Of a DNA stretch of 42,418 nucleotides, positions 26,226-35,377 are shown in pieces. The stretch spans positions 1-42,418 of the forward strand of contig JARXKK010000011.1 in the NCBI GenBank assembly GCA_030278895.1. Reading direction: 5' to 3'. The notes beneath the pieces were generated by a model. It searched no databases, was not told where the DNA came from, and worked only from the letters and a program-made list of their open reading frames with translations. The translations under genes were made by a program, and so were the position numbers. The stretch comes from Acidobacteriota bacterium (GTDB lineage: Bacteria > Acidobacteriota > Thermoanaerobaculia > UBA5066). Within the stretch, counting starts at the first letter, position 1, and each line of letters opens with the position of its first letter.

Positions 26226-27727
26226 GGCCTTCGCCAGCGCCTCCCGTCCCTCGCGAGAAGCGCGACGGACGCGTCGGGCCCCCACGTGCCCGCTTCGTAG
26301 TTCGGGTGGTCGAGGGGCGGGTTGTCGCGCCAGACGTCGAGGAGCGGCGTCACGTGCTCCCAGGCCGCCTCGACCTCGTCGCGCCGGGCGAAGAGCGTGG
26401 AGTCTCCGTGAATGGCGTCCATGAGAAGCCTCTCGTAAGCTTCGGGCTGCGACGCTCCGAAAAATTCGCTGTAGCGGAAGTCCATCGTCACGGGATCGAC
26501 CTTCGTGACGGGTCCGGGCGCCTTCGCGCCGAACTTGAGCGCGATGCCCTCGTCGGGCTGGATCCTGAGGACGAGGACGTTCGGCTCCTGCCGGAGGACG
26601 CCGACCCTCCGGAAGAGCGCGATGGGCGGCGTCTTGAACTGGATCGCGATCTCCGTGACGCGTTTCTGGAGCCGCTTGCCCGCCCGGAGATAGAACGGCA
26701 CGCCCGCCCAGCGCCAGTTCTCGATCTGCACCTTCCACGCCGCATACGTCTCGCGGAGCGACATCGGATTGACGTCTTTCTCCTGTCGGTATCCGACGAC
26801 GGTCTGTCCGTCCACCGCGCCCGGGCCGTACTGCCCGCGCACGCTGTCGCGAAGGATCTCCTCAGGCGACTGCGGCTGGATCGAGCGAAGCACTTTCACC
26901 TTTTCATCGCGGACGGCGTTCGGATCGAACGCCACGGGCGGCTCCATCGCGACGAGGCAGAGGAGCTGCAGGACATGATTCTGGATGATGTCCCGAAGGA
27001 CACCCGCTTCCTCGTAAAACTTTCCGCGGTTCTCGATGCCGATCGATTCCGCGACGGTGATTTGGACGTGGTCGACGTAGCGCCTGTTCCAGAGCGGCTC
27101 GAAGATGCCGTTTCCGAGGCGCAGCACGAGGATGTTCTGCGTCGTCTCCTTGCCGAGGTAGTGGTCGATGCGGAAGATCTGCCTTTCGCGGAAGACCTGA
27201 GCGAGCTCTTCGTTCAGGGCACGGGCGGTTTCGAGATCGCGCCCGAAAGGCTTCTCCACGATGAGCCGCGACCAGGGACCGCCGTCCACCCGGTAGGCCA
27301 GGCCGGCCTGACCGAGATTGTTGACGACGGCGGCGATCGCCGACGGCGGAATCGCGAGATAGAAGAGGCGATTGCCGGCGAGGCCGCGTTCCTTCTCGAC
27401 CGTCTCGAGCCTGGACTTTAGGTCCGCGAAGTTCTGCGAGATCGTGAGGTCGCCGCGGAAGAAATAGAGGCGGGACTCGAACGCGCTCCAGTCGGCGTCG
27501 TCCACCGGCTTCTTGCGGGCGAACTCGGCGACCGCGGCCTTCATCTCGGCGCGGTACTTCTCGTCCGACTCGCCCGTGCGCGCGTAGCCGATGATCGCCG
27601 TCTCCGGCGGAAGCTGCTTCTCGCAGTGGAGCTGGAAAAGCGCGGGAACGAGCTTCCGCTTGCTGAGGTCGCCGGAGCCTCCGAAGATGACGATCGTCGC
27701 GGGATCGGTCTGGATGGTGCTGCTCAT
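26222..27727 (-). CDS. zwf: glucose-6-phosphate 1-dehydrogenase
   Basis: A 501-residue enzyme oxidising glucose 6-phosphate to the lactone with NAD(P). Cofactor motif FGGSGDLSKRKLVPAL (from residue 15), substrate signature RIDHYLGKE (R186-E194), EKPFGRDL, and IQFKTPP near the C-terminal domain. ATG at 27727 overlaps the tkt stop (ATGA). No gnd (6-phosphogluconate dehydrogenase) or edd/eda lies in the window, so where 6-phosphogluconate goes is unknown here. Confidence 0.97.
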   Translation of the reverse strand: MSSTIQTDPATIVIFGGSGDLSKRKLVPALFQLHCEKQLPPETAIIGYARTGESDEKYRAEMKAAVAEFARKKPVDDADWSAFESRLYFFRGDLTISQNFADLKSRLETVEKERGLAGNRLFYLAIPPSAIAAVVNNLGQAGLAYRVDGGPWSRLIVEKPFGRDLETARALNEELAQVFRERQIFRIDHYLGKETTQNILVLRLGNGIFEPLWNRRYVDHVQITVAESIGIENRGKFYEEAGVLRDIIQNHVLQLLCLVAMEPPVAFDPNAVRDEKVKVLRSIQPQSPEEILRDSVRGQYGPGAVDGQTVVGYRQEKDVNPMSLRETYAAWKVQIENWRWAGVPFYLRAGKRLQKRVTEIAIQFKTPPIALFRRVGVLRQEPNVLVLRIQPDEGIALKFGAKAPGPVTKVDPVTMDFRYSEFFGASQPEAYERLLMDAIHGDSTLFARRDEVEAAWEHVTPLLDVWRDNPPLDHPNYEAGTWGPDASVALLARDGRRWRRP

Positions 27728-29676
27728 GCGGACCTCTCCGTTCCGCTCTTCGAAGCGAGCGCCCGTCTCACGGCCGCCGCGATGGCGGGCCCGTCGAGCC
27801 CCATCAGCGCGTAAAGCTCCTTCGCGGGACCCGAGGACGAGTAAAAGGTGACGCCCAGCTTCTTCACGCGCGCCGGAAGCCCGAGGTCGTTGAGCCGCGC
27901 CTGGATCCAGGTGCCGAGGCCGGTCTTCGGGTTGTGGTCCTCGACCGTGACGACGCGGCCGTGCCGCGCGATGTGCGCGAGATCCGCGTCCGAGAGGTCG
28001 CTCCACGCCGCCACGGAGACGAGGTCCACGCGCGTGCCTTCCTTCGCGAGCGCGTTCCAGGCGTCCATCGCGTACGGCAGCATGTTTCCCGCGCACACGA
28101 GCGACACGCCCGATCCGTCGCGCAGGTGGTCGGCTTTCGCGGGGTCGAACGCGTAATCGCCCGCGAAGAACGGCGTGCCGTCTTCCTTCAGGGCGACCGG
28201 AAACTTCGAGCGCCCCATGACGAGCGCGTGGTTGCCCCGGTGCGTCGCCATCCAGCGCGTGATCCGGTCGGTCTGGTTCGGATCGCCCGGTGTGAAGACC
28301 TTCCAGCCGAACGTCGAGTTCAGCGTACCGAAGTAGTCGATCGAGTGGTGCGTCTTGCCGTCTTCGCCCACGTCGATGCCCGTGTGCGTCACGGCGAGCT
28401 TCACGTTCGACGCGTTGACGTCGTTGAGACGCTGCTGGTTGTAGGCCTCGGCCACGCCGAACATCCCGAACTCGCCCCACCAGGCCGCGATTCCCGCCAC
28501 CGACAGCGCGCCCGCGAGAACCGCGGTGTGGTGCTCGGCGATGCCGCCCTGGAAGAAGCTCTTCGGAAACTTCGCGGCGAAGAGGTCGGTTTTCGTGGAC
28601 TTCAGGAGGTCGCAGTCGAGGACGGCCATCGGGACGCCGCCGGAAACGGCCCCGAGATCCTCGAGCGCGGCCCCGAAGGCCCCGCGGTTGTCGGACGTCT
28701 TCTCGGTCGTGTACGTCCGCGGCGTACCCGAAGAGGGCAGGACGACGGTCTCCACGGGGCGGCGCGGAAGCGCCGCGTGCCAGTCGGGCGCGGACTTCTT
28801 CCGTTCGAGAGTCCAGCGGTCGAGGTCGTCCGGGGCGCCGAGGATCGCGAGCGCTTCCTTGCACTTCTCGGGCGAAAGCGCGGCCCCGTGCCACTTGTAA
28901 CCGTCCTTCTCCATGAAGGGGACGCCCTTCGACATGACCGTGTGGCAGGCCACGAGCGTGGGCACCGCCGCGCGGAGCGCCGCGCGCACGGCGCGATACA
29001 CGGCACGGACGTCGTGGCCGTCGATCTCGATCACCGCCCATCCGTCGGCCTTCCAGTCGGCCACGATGTCCTGCTTGAGGATCTCGTCGTTCGTCCCCGA
29101 GAGCTGGACGTGGTTCCAGTCGAGGAGCGCGACGAGATTCGTGAGGCCGAACTTCACCGCGTAACGCCGCGCCTCGGCGAGCTGGCCCTTCTGCTGCTCG
29201 CCGTCGCCCATCGCGCAGAAGACCTTCGCGCCGTCGCCCTTGATCCGCGCCGCCAGCGCGAAGCCGACGGCCGCCGACAGGCCCTGCCCGAGGTTTCCCG
29301 TGCCCCAGTCGATCCCGGGAACGTCCCTCTCCACGTGCCCCTCGAACGGCGAACCGCCGCGCCGGAACCCGAGGAGCGGGAGCGACGGGTCGAACCAGCC
29401 GAGGTGTGCCAGCGCCGCGTATGCGGCCGGCGACGTGTGCCCGTGGCTGATGACGACGCGGTCGCGCCCCTCGGCGAACGGATTCTTCGGGTCGCAGTTC
29501 GCGAAGCCCCAGAGGACGAGTTCGAAGTCGATCGACGACATCGAGCCTCCGGGATGGCCCGACGACGCGAGCGTCGTCATCTTCAGGATGTCGGCGCGCG
29601 TCGCGACGCCGAGGGCGGCCAGCCGGGCACCCTGCGCTTCCGAAAGCTCCTCCGCCTCGAAGTCGCCGAGGATCAC
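27724..29676 (-). CDS. tkt: transketolase
   Basis: A 650-residue thiamine-diphosphate enzyme exchanging two-carbon units between sugar phosphates. It carries SSGHPGGSMSSIDF near the start, GTGNLGQGLSAAVG, the thiamine-diphosphate motif GDGEQQKGQLAEA...DWNHVQLSG, and ERK-type C-terminal segments VSLVCAGNMLPYAMDAW and VVTVEDHNPKTGLG. Start is GTG at 29676, overlapping the tal stop as GTGA. It is a full-length single-chain form. Confidence 0.96.
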   Translation of the reverse strand: MILGDFEAEELSEAQGARLAALGVATRADILKMTTLASSGHPGGSMSSIDFELVLWGFANCDPKNPFAEGRDRVVISHGHTSPAAYAALAHLGWFDPSLPLLGFRRGGSPFEGHVERDVPGIDWGTGNLGQGLSAAVGFALAARIKGDGAKVFCAMGDGEQQKGQLAEARRYAVKFGLTNLVALLDWNHVQLSGTNDEILKQDIVADWKADGWAVIEIDGHDVRAVYRAVRAALRAAVPTLVACHTVMSKGVPFMEKDGYKWHGAALSPEKCKEALAILGAPDDLDRWTLERKKSAPDWHAALPRRPVETVVLPSSGTPRTYTTEKTSDNRGAFGAALEDLGAVSGGVPMAVLDCDLLKSTKTDLFAAKFPKSFFQGGIAEHHTAVLAGALSVAGIAAWWGEFGMFGVAEAYNQQRLNDVNASNVKLAVTHTGIDVGEDGKTHHSIDYFGTLNSTFGWKVFTPGDPNQTDRITRWMATHRGNHALVMGRSKFPVALKEDGTPFFAGDYAFDPAKADHLRDGSGVSLVCAGNMLPYAMDAWNALAKEGTRVDLVSVAAWSDLSDADLAHIARHGRVVTVEDHNPKTGLGTWIQARLNDLGLPARVKKLGVTFYSSSGPAKELYALMGLDGPAIAAAVRRALASKSGTERSA

Positions 29677-30821
29677 TCCATCACCCCCTGAGTCGTCTTC
29701 AAGGCATCGACGCGGCGCGTCTCGATCGCCTGAAGGAGCTCGACGTAGGACTTCTCGAACAGGACGACGCCGTCCCGCTGGAGCTCCTCGCCGACCGCTT
29801 CGACGTCGATGCCGAGGGCGCGGAGGTCGTCGAGCGTCCGGCGCGCGGCGGGAACGCCCTCATTCACCGTGTCGTCCGGCGTCCTGCCGTGATCGAGGAG
29901 CGCCTCGAGGGTCTTCTCGGGCATCGTGTTCACGGTATCGGGCCCGACGAGGTTCTCGACGTAAAGAAGGTCGGAGTAGGCCGGGTTCTTCGTTCCCGTG
30001 GAAGCCCAGAGGGGGCGCTGGACCCGCGCGCCCCGCCCGCGCAGCGCGAGAAAACGCTCGCCGGCGAAGACCGCGAGAAAGTCCTCGTAGACGACCTTCG
30101 AGTTCGCGATGCCCGCCTTGCCGCGCAGGCCCTCGAGGCGGGCCTTCTCGGGCCCCGACGCATTCAGGGCCAGCGCGTCGAGGCGCTTGTCGACGAGCGT
30201 GTCGACGCGGGAGACGAAGAACGACGCGACCGAGTGGACACGCGAGAGGTCTCCCCCCCGGGCCGCGAAGTCCGAAAGGCCGTCGATGTATGCGTTCGCC
30301 ACGTCCTTGTAATGCTTGCGGTTGAACATGAGCGTCACGTTGATCGAGATCCCCTCGCCTATGAGGCGGCGGATCGCCGGGATGCATGCGGGCGTCGCGG
30401 GCACCTTGATGAAGACGTTCGGGCGCGCAAGAGTGCCCGCGAGCCGCTTCGCTTCGGCCACGGTCTTCTCCGTGTCGTGAGCGAGGGAGGGCAGGACCTC
30501 GAGAGAGATCCACCCGTCGACGGGGTTCCGGTCGTTCAACGCCCGGAACGCGTCCGCGCCCTCGCCGATGTCTTTCTGCGTGAGCGCGTCGTAAATCGCG
30601 AAGGCGTCCTTCCCGCCGCGCGCCAGGCGTTCGATGCCGGCGTTATAGTCGCCCTCGTTCTTCACGATGGCCTGACCGAAGATAGTCGGGTTCGACGTCA
30701 CGCCGTAGATGGAGCCCGCGTCGATCAGGGACGACAGCCATCCCGAGTGGATCATCTTCGAGGAAATGCTGTCCAGCCAGACGGCCTGGCCGCGCTGGCG
30801 GTAATCGACGGGTGCGCTCAT
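29673..30821 (-). CDS. tal: transaldolase
   Basis: A 382-residue transaldolase with the substrate motif TSNPTIFGQ (42-50) and Schiff-base lysine K139 in NVFIKVPATPA, plus INVTLMFNRKHY and RPLWASTGTKNP. Length and sequence fit the longer actinobacterial/plant-type class. The ATG at 30821 has GGAGG seven bases upstream; this is the first gene of the tal-tkt-zwf-pgl-fbp unit. A 39-base gap separates it from the glycosyltransferase gene, which could provide the promoter or lie in the same unit. Confidence 0.97.
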   Translation of the reverse strand: MSAPVDYRQRGQAVWLDSISSKMIHSGWLSSLIDAGSIYGVTSNPTIFGQAIVKNEGDYNAGIERLARGGKDAFAIYDALTQKDIGEGADAFRALNDRNPVDGWISLEVLPSLAHDTEKTVAEAKRLAGTLARPNVFIKVPATPACIPAIRRLIGEGISINVTLMFNRKHYKDVANAYIDGLSDFAARGGDLSRVHSVASFFVSRVDTLVDKRLDALALNASGPEKARLEGLRGKAGIANSKVVYEDFLAVFAGERFLALRGRGARVQRPLWASTGTKNPAYSDLLYVENLVGPDTVNTMPEKTLEALLDHGRTPDDTVNEGVPAARRTLDDLRALGIDVEAVGEELQRDGVVLFEKSYVELLQAIETRRVDALKTTQGVME

Positions 30822-30860
30822 GGCGTTTCCTCCAAGACCCTGTGGATCGTATTACGAAGT

Positions 30861-32783
30861 CTAGGGCCGCAGGATCGCGTCCAGATCGGCCTGCGAGAGA
30901 CGGTAGACGCGCAGCGACGTTCCGATCCAGGCATCCGGCGCGCGCCCCCGGAGAGCGCGCAGGAGCCGGCCCCTCTCGGCCGCCTCGAACGCATCCCACA
31001 CCGCCGCGTCCCGGCCGAGGAGACCCTGCGGGCGCGCAAAGCCGGACGCGCGCGCCATTTCCCAGCGGCTCGCGTACCAGTCCCGCGTCCCGGGCTTCTC
31101 CCAGAATTCGTCGCGCGCGATCGGAATGAAGAGCCCGATGAGCTGGTTCACGCTCGCGACGTAGACGCCGGGCGTCAGAGTCGCGGGTGCGCCGAACGGG
31201 TATGCGCTCGTGAGGTTCGTCGCGCGCGGAACGTATCCGCGCGGGTCCACGGCGCCGAAGTACGCGAGCTTGACCTCCGGGTCGCCGTTATCCTTCGTCC
31301 AGCGGGCGAGGCGAAGGAGGTCCTGGCCCCAGTCGATGTTGCTGTCGGCGAGCCATCGGGAACCGCTCCGGAAGCCCCCGGCGGTCTCGTTGAAGTACCC
31401 AAGCTCGTTCGGATGGACGAGCGCGATCTCCGCGCCCATCCAGAGAACGAGCGCGAGGAGAAGCGCCCTACCCCACCGGGCTCCGGCCCATGCCGCGCCC
31501 GCACCGGCGGCGACGGCGAGAACCGGGTGAAGGGGCAGGAGGTGGCGCTCTCCGATGTTCATCGTCGCGAGAACCGCGAAGACGCCGTACGACACGGCAA
31601 ACACGGCGAGGCCGGTCGCGAGGAGAAAGTCCTTCGGACAGGCTCTCCGCGCCGCGATCGCCGCGAGCCCTAGCGCGCCGAGGAGGAGCTCCGGAAGCGA
31701 GGACTTGACGAGAAACGCGACCGGGAAGTACGCCGCCCACCCTGGCCCGATCGCTCCATGGAAATAGGCCGTGCGCGGGTAAGACATCTTCTTGAGCAGC
31801 ATGACGCCGTAAATCCAAGCTTCGGGCAGCACGCGGTGTCGCCGGGCCCACCGCGCTAAGGCCGCCGTCGGCCCCGTGTAGGCGACGCCGCGGGAATCGC
31901 TCAGGACCGTCTCCCAGGCGTTCTCGTGGCTCGTCACGGCGGGGATCCCGGCCTGAAGGGGGACGTGCATGCGCGCCTCGGCGGCGCCGCGCCCGCGAAA
32001 GGGCGAGAACCCGAGGCCGTAGCACGCCCAGACAGATCCCCATGCGACGAGCCCGCAGACGACGGCGACGCCGGCGAGAGAGACGACGCGGGCGCCGCGC
32101 GTCGCGGCCGCGACGACACCCATTGCAAGAAGCGCCGGGAGGACGATCGGCCACGAATACTTCGTGAGGACGAGCGCGGCGAGGAGCAGCGCCGCTGCCG
32201 CGAGGCGGCCCGGTGAGAGCCGCTCGCCGAGGCGGGCGAAGGCGACGAGGACGGCGAGAAAGAGGAGGGCCGCCGGCAGGTCCGTGGTCACGAGATGGCC
32301 GTGTGCGAGAAGCGACGGCGACAGGGATGCGACCGCGAGCGCGAGAAGCCCCGCATCCCTTCCGAAGAGACGGCGGGAGGCTGCCCGCACGAGAACGAGA
32401 AGAAGGAGAAACAGGACGACGATCATGAGGCGCCCCATCGTCAGGAGCGGAAGGCCTGAATTCCTCTCGAGGACCTCCCGGCCCACTGCGACGAACTCGC
32501 CGGTCCGGAACGCCTCGCTCTTCGGGTCCGGAAGCGCGACCGCCACGAAGGCCGAGGGAAGCGCCGCCCAGAGCCGGGCGAGGGGAGGATGGTCCGGCGC
32601 GAAGCGCAGGTCTCCCGTCTTCAGATGGACGATGCCGGCCGGGAGGTGGACGACCTCGTCGAAGGCCGGACTATCCCCGAGGAGGGCCGTCACGGCGAGA
32701 AGTGCGGCGAGAAGAAGAAAGCCCGCCGCCGCCGCCCGCTCGGCGCGCGCGCCGAGGAGCGCCGGAGCCTCAGCCGGTGGCAT
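30861..32783 (-). CDS. GT39-type (dolichyl-phosphate-mannose) glycosyltransferase
   Basis: A 640-residue integral membrane protein with about a dozen predicted spans and the GT-C hallmark FDEVVHLPAG after the first one (D42-E43), followed by LKTGDLRFAPDHPPLARLWAALP, the extracytoplasmic sequence common in PMT/GT39 relatives. The C-terminal part is a soluble domain including NIDWGQDLLRLARWTKDNG. Donor and acceptor are unknown. The start overlaps the end of hflX by 14 bases, so the two are cotranscribed. Confidence 0.85.
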   Translation of the reverse strand: MPPAEAPALLGARAERAAAAGFLLLAALLAVTALLGDSPAFDEVVHLPAGIVHLKTGDLRFAPDHPPLARLWAALPSAFVAVALPDPKSEAFRTGEFVAVGREVLERNSGLPLLTMGRLMIVVLFLLLLVLVRAASRRLFGRDAGLLALAVASLSPSLLAHGHLVTTDLPAALLFLAVLVAFARLGERLSPGRLAAAALLLAALVLTKYSWPIVLPALLAMGVVAAATRGARVVSLAGVAVVCGLVAWGSVWACYGLGFSPFRGRGAAEARMHVPLQAGIPAVTSHENAWETVLSDSRGVAYTGPTAALARWARRHRVLPEAWIYGVMLLKKMSYPRTAYFHGAIGPGWAAYFPVAFLVKSSLPELLLGALGLAAIAARRACPKDFLLATGLAVFAVSYGVFAVLATMNIGERHLLPLHPVLAVAAGAGAAWAGARWGRALLLALVLWMGAEIALVHPNELGYFNETAGGFRSGSRWLADSNIDWGQDLLRLARWTKDNGDPEVKLAYFGAVDPRGYVPRATNLTSAYPFGAPATLTPGVYVASVNQLIGLFIPIARDEFWEKPGTRDWYASRWEMARASGFARPQGLLGRDAAVWDAFEAAERGRLLRALRGRAPDAWIGTSLRVYRLSQADLDAILRP

Positions 32784-33924
32784 TCCCGGGCCCGTAGAAC
32801 GGCATCCGCGAGCCGAGAGCCTTCAGCCGCGCGACGATCGCCTCCCGCAGCTCGGGAAGGCCCTCTCCCGTGGCGGCGGAGATCCGGACGGCTTCGGCGT
32901 CGAGCGCGCCCGCGTGCGGGCGGTCGGTCTTGTTGTACGCGAGGAGGATGCGCCGCTTCTCCACGCCGAAACCGGCGATGACTTCCTCGGCGACGGCCCG
33001 TTGCTCCGAAGCCTGCGGGGAAGACGCGTCCACGACGTGGACGAGAAGGTCGGCGTCCTTCACCTCGGCGAGAGTGGACTTGAACGACGCCACGAGCGTG
33101 TGCGGGAGCTTGCGGAGGAAGCCGACCGTGTCGGCGAGGACGATCGCGCGCCCGCCCACCCCGTGGAGCCGCGCGTGCCGCGGGTCGAGCGTGGCGAAGA
33201 GGCGGTCTTCGGCGAATTCCTTGGAGGCCGTGAGGCGATTGAAGAGCGTCGTCTTCCCCGCGTTCGTGTAGCCGACGAGCGAGACCGTCGCGACCCGCTT
33301 GAGCCCCTTCCGCCGAACGTCGCGCTGCGTCTCGATTGCTTTCAGCTCTTCTTTCAGCCGCGCGATGCGCGTGCGCACGCGGCGGCGGTCCAGCTCGATC
33401 TTCCGCTCGCCCGCGCCGCCCCGGAACGCGCCGCCGCCGCGCTGCTGGGCCAGGCCCTGGGAGGGTCCCGCGAGGCGCGGAAGCTCGTACTGCAATCGCG
33501 CGAGCTCGACCTGCGTCATGGCTTCCCTCGAGCGCGCGCGCGCCGCGAAGATGCGCAGGATGACGCCCGCGCGGTCGAGCACCTGCGTCGGCAGCTTCTT
33601 GTCGAGATTCCGCGCTTGCGTGGGCGTGAGCTCGTCGTCGAACACCGTCCAGCCGACGTTCTGCGCGCGCGCCGCCTCGGCGATCTCCTCGACCTTGCCC
33701 GAGCCGACGTACGTGGCGGGGTCGGGTCCGCGGCGCTCCTGGAGAGCGCGCGCGACGACCCGGCCGCCCGCCGTCTCGACGAGGCGCTCCAGCTCGTCGA
33801 GCTGGTCCTCGGCCATCTCCTTCGGAATCTCGCGCCCGTAGACGCCGACGAGGATGGTGCGATTCGAGTCGGGCTTCTTCTCGGGCGGAGGAGGGGCCTC
33901 CTTGTCGGGGCGTCGCGGGCTCAC
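32770..33924 (-). CDS. hflX: GTPase HflX
   Basis: A 384-residue HflX: N-terminal nucleotide-binding region with VETAGGRVVARALQERRGPDPATYVGSGKVEE, a coiled linker rich in Arg, and a G domain with P-loop VGYTNAGKTTLFNRL, switch II VLADTVGFLRKLPH and NKTD. HflX splits stalled or stressed ribosomes. Between linker and G domain is the stretch GPSQGLAQQRGGGAFRG. No ATG fits; GTG at 33924 is chosen because it falls just outside the divergent gene. It is upstream of the GT39 gene. Confidence 0.95.
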   Translation of the reverse strand: MSPRRPDKEAPPPPEKKPDSNRTILVGVYGREIPKEMAEDQLDELERLVETAGGRVVARALQERRGPDPATYVGSGKVEEIAEAARAQNVGWTVFDDELTPTQARNLDKKLPTQVLDRAGVILRIFAARARSREAMTQVELARLQYELPRLAGPSQGLAQQRGGGAFRGGAGERKIELDRRRVRTRIARLKEELKAIETQRDVRRKGLKRVATVSLVGYTNAGKTTLFNRLTASKEFAEDRLFATLDPRHARLHGVGGRAIVLADTVGFLRKLPHTLVASFKSTLAEVKDADLLVHVVDASSPQASEQRAVAEEVIAGFGVEKRRILLAYNKTDRPHAGALDAEAVRISAATGEGLPELREAIVARLKALGSRMPFYGPGNATG

Positions 33925-33947
33925 TCCGGGGATGCTAGCGTAGGGAC

Positions 33948-34808
33948 ATGAGACGGCGCACGGGCGGCCCCCGGGACCTCGCACTCCTCGGCGAGCACCT
34001 CGAGACCCTGCGACAGGAGTGGCGCTCCCGCCGGCTCGATTCCGACCCGCTCGTTTTCGTGCACCGGTACGCGGATCCCGCTGACCGGGAGGTGGTCGCC
34101 TTCCTGTCGGCCTCCCTCGCGTTCGGCCGCGTCGCGTCGATCCAGGCGTCGGTAGGTCGGGTGCTCGAGGTGATGGGCGCGAGTCCCGCGGAGTTCCTTG
34201 CTGCATGGGACGAGAGGCCCATCCCTCCGCTTTCGCGCTTCGTTCACCGGTGGGTCACGGGCAGCGACGTTCAAGATTTTCTTAGAATGGTGAAGAGGGC
34301 ACGGCGCGCGCACGGCTCCCTCGGCGCGCTGTTCGCGGCGGGGGACGAGGACGGCCCCGCGGACTATGTCGCCGCTCTTTCTTCCTTTCATAGAAATCTC
34401 TTTCTTCTGCTCTCTTCTCCCGGTGCCGCCCGAACCGCCCTTTCGCGAGGACTGCGCTTCCTCTTGCCCTCCCCTGCCGCGGGCTCCGCGTGCAAGCGTT
34501 CGCACCTGTTTCTCCGCTGGATGATTCGGACGGAGGGCTTCGATCTCGGCCTCTGGACGGGCGGGCGCTTCACGCCCGCGCGCCTCCTGCTCCCGATGGA
34601 CGTCCACGTGCACCGCATCTCGAACCGGATCGGCCTCACGCGCCGCAAGACCGCGGACCTCGCCGCGTCGCGCGAGGCGACGGGCTGGCTGCGCCTCCTG
34701 AACCCCGAGGACCCCGTCGCCTACGACTGGCCGCTCTCGCGCCTCGGTATCCTGTCCGAACCCATGACTCTTCCCACCCGTCCCACCCGGACTCCGGCGC
34801 GCGCATGA
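33948..34808 (+). CDS. TIGR02757/DUF2400 family protein
   Basis: A 286-residue protein of the TIGR02757 family, recognised by DPLVFVHRYADPADREVVAFLSASLAFGRV near the start and FLRWMIRTEGFDLGLW...LLLPMDVHVHRISNRIGLTRRKTADL towards the end. The family's activity is unknown. Two stretches (about residues 108-117 and 143-160) use codons such as AGA, CTT, CAA and TTT that are rare in the surrounding genes and coincide with copies of the TTCTAAGAA repeat. It is divergent from hflX (23-base gap), and its stop overlaps the TlpA-like start (ATGA). Confidence 0.9.
   Translation: MRRRTGGPRDLALLGEHLETLRQEWRSRRLDSDPLVFVHRYADPADREVVAFLSASLAFGRVASIQASVGRVLEVMGASPAEFLAAWDERPIPPLSRFVHRWVTGSDVQDFLRMVKRARRAHGSLGALFAAGDEDGPADYVAALSSFHRNLFLLLSSPGAARTALSRGLRFLLPSPAAGSACKRSHLFLRWMIRTEGFDLGLWTGGRFTPARLLLPMDVHVHRISNRIGLTRRKTADLAASREATGWLRLLNPEDPVAYDWPLSRLGILSEPMTLPTRPTRTPARA
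34274..34292 (-). repeat. dispersed repeat copy C (TTCTAAGAA core) inside TIGR02757 gene
   Basis: On the minus strand CACCATTCTAAGAAAATC lies within the coding sequence of the TIGR02757 gene. It faces copy F about 90 bases away in inverted orientation. Confidence 0.45.
34376..34423 (+). repeat. dispersed repeat copy F (TTCATAGAA core) inside TIGR02757 gene
   Basis: TTCATAGAA is flanked by CTCTTTCTTCCT and ATCTCTTTCTTCT blocks, closely parallel to copy D in the fbp-FKBP gap, but here read as codons for SSFHRNLFLLLSS. Confidence 0.45.
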
Positions 34809-35377
34809 ACGAATCGAAGCGTCCCGCCTTCGTCCTCGCAGCCGCGGCCCTCGCGGCCGCCGCGGCCGCCTTCTTCGCGAAGGACGCGTTGATCCAGCCG
34901 GCCGCGCCGGCGCCCGGCGCGGCGCGGCCCGCCGCCGCGAAACGCACCGTGCCCGCGGGGCCCCTCATCGTCCTCGGAAGGGACGGTGCCCGGCGCGATC
35001 TCGCCTCGAAGACCGGCAAGGGGCTGATCCTGCACTTCTGGGCGACGTGGTGCGCGCCCTGCCGCGAGGAGATGCCCGATCTCGTGAAATTCGTCCGGGA
35101 CACGAAGGACGACCCGCGCGTCGAGTTCCTGGCCGTCTCGGTGGACGAGGACTGGAGGGTCGTCGACGCGTGGCTGAAAGAGCGTGGAATCTCGGGCCTG
35201 CTCGTCGCCCTCGACCCCCGGGGCGCGACCGCCGCACGCATGGGCGCGACCGGGTATCCCGAGACGTTCTTCGTCTCGCCTTCCGGGGAGATCGTCAAGC
35301 ATGTCGTGGGTCCGGCCGACTGGAGCCGGCCCGAGGCCCGGACCTTTGCCGCGGAATTCAGCCGTCTAGGAGGCTGA
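34805..35377 (+). CDS. TlpA-like thioredoxin-fold protein, membrane-anchored or exported
   Basis: A 190-residue protein: Ala-rich hydrophobic N-terminus (about 8-25) acting as signal or anchor, a Pro/Ala linker, and a TlpA/ResA-type thioredoxin domain with WATWCAPCREEMP (C83, C86) and VGP near the end. Such proteins reduce disulfides in the periplasm, for instance on apocytochrome c or copper proteins, both encoded nearby on the other strand. ATG overlaps the previous stop (ATGA). Its last 20 bases overlap the convergent cupredoxin gene. Confidence 0.93.
   Translation: MNESKRPAFVLAAAALAAAAAAFFAKDALIQPAAPAPGAARPAAAKRTVPAGPLIVLGRDGARRDLASKTGKGLILHFWATWCAPCREEMPDLVKFVRDTKDDPRVEFLAVSVDEDWRVVDAWLKERGISGLLVALDPRGATAARMGATGYPETFFVSPSGEIVKHVVGPADWSRPEARTFAAEFSRLGG

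Noticed and set aside
26222-29041. 939-codon extension of zwf
   Set aside because: The added part lies inside tkt in another frame and is Arg/Gly-rich; zwf begins at the ATG overlapping the tkt stop.
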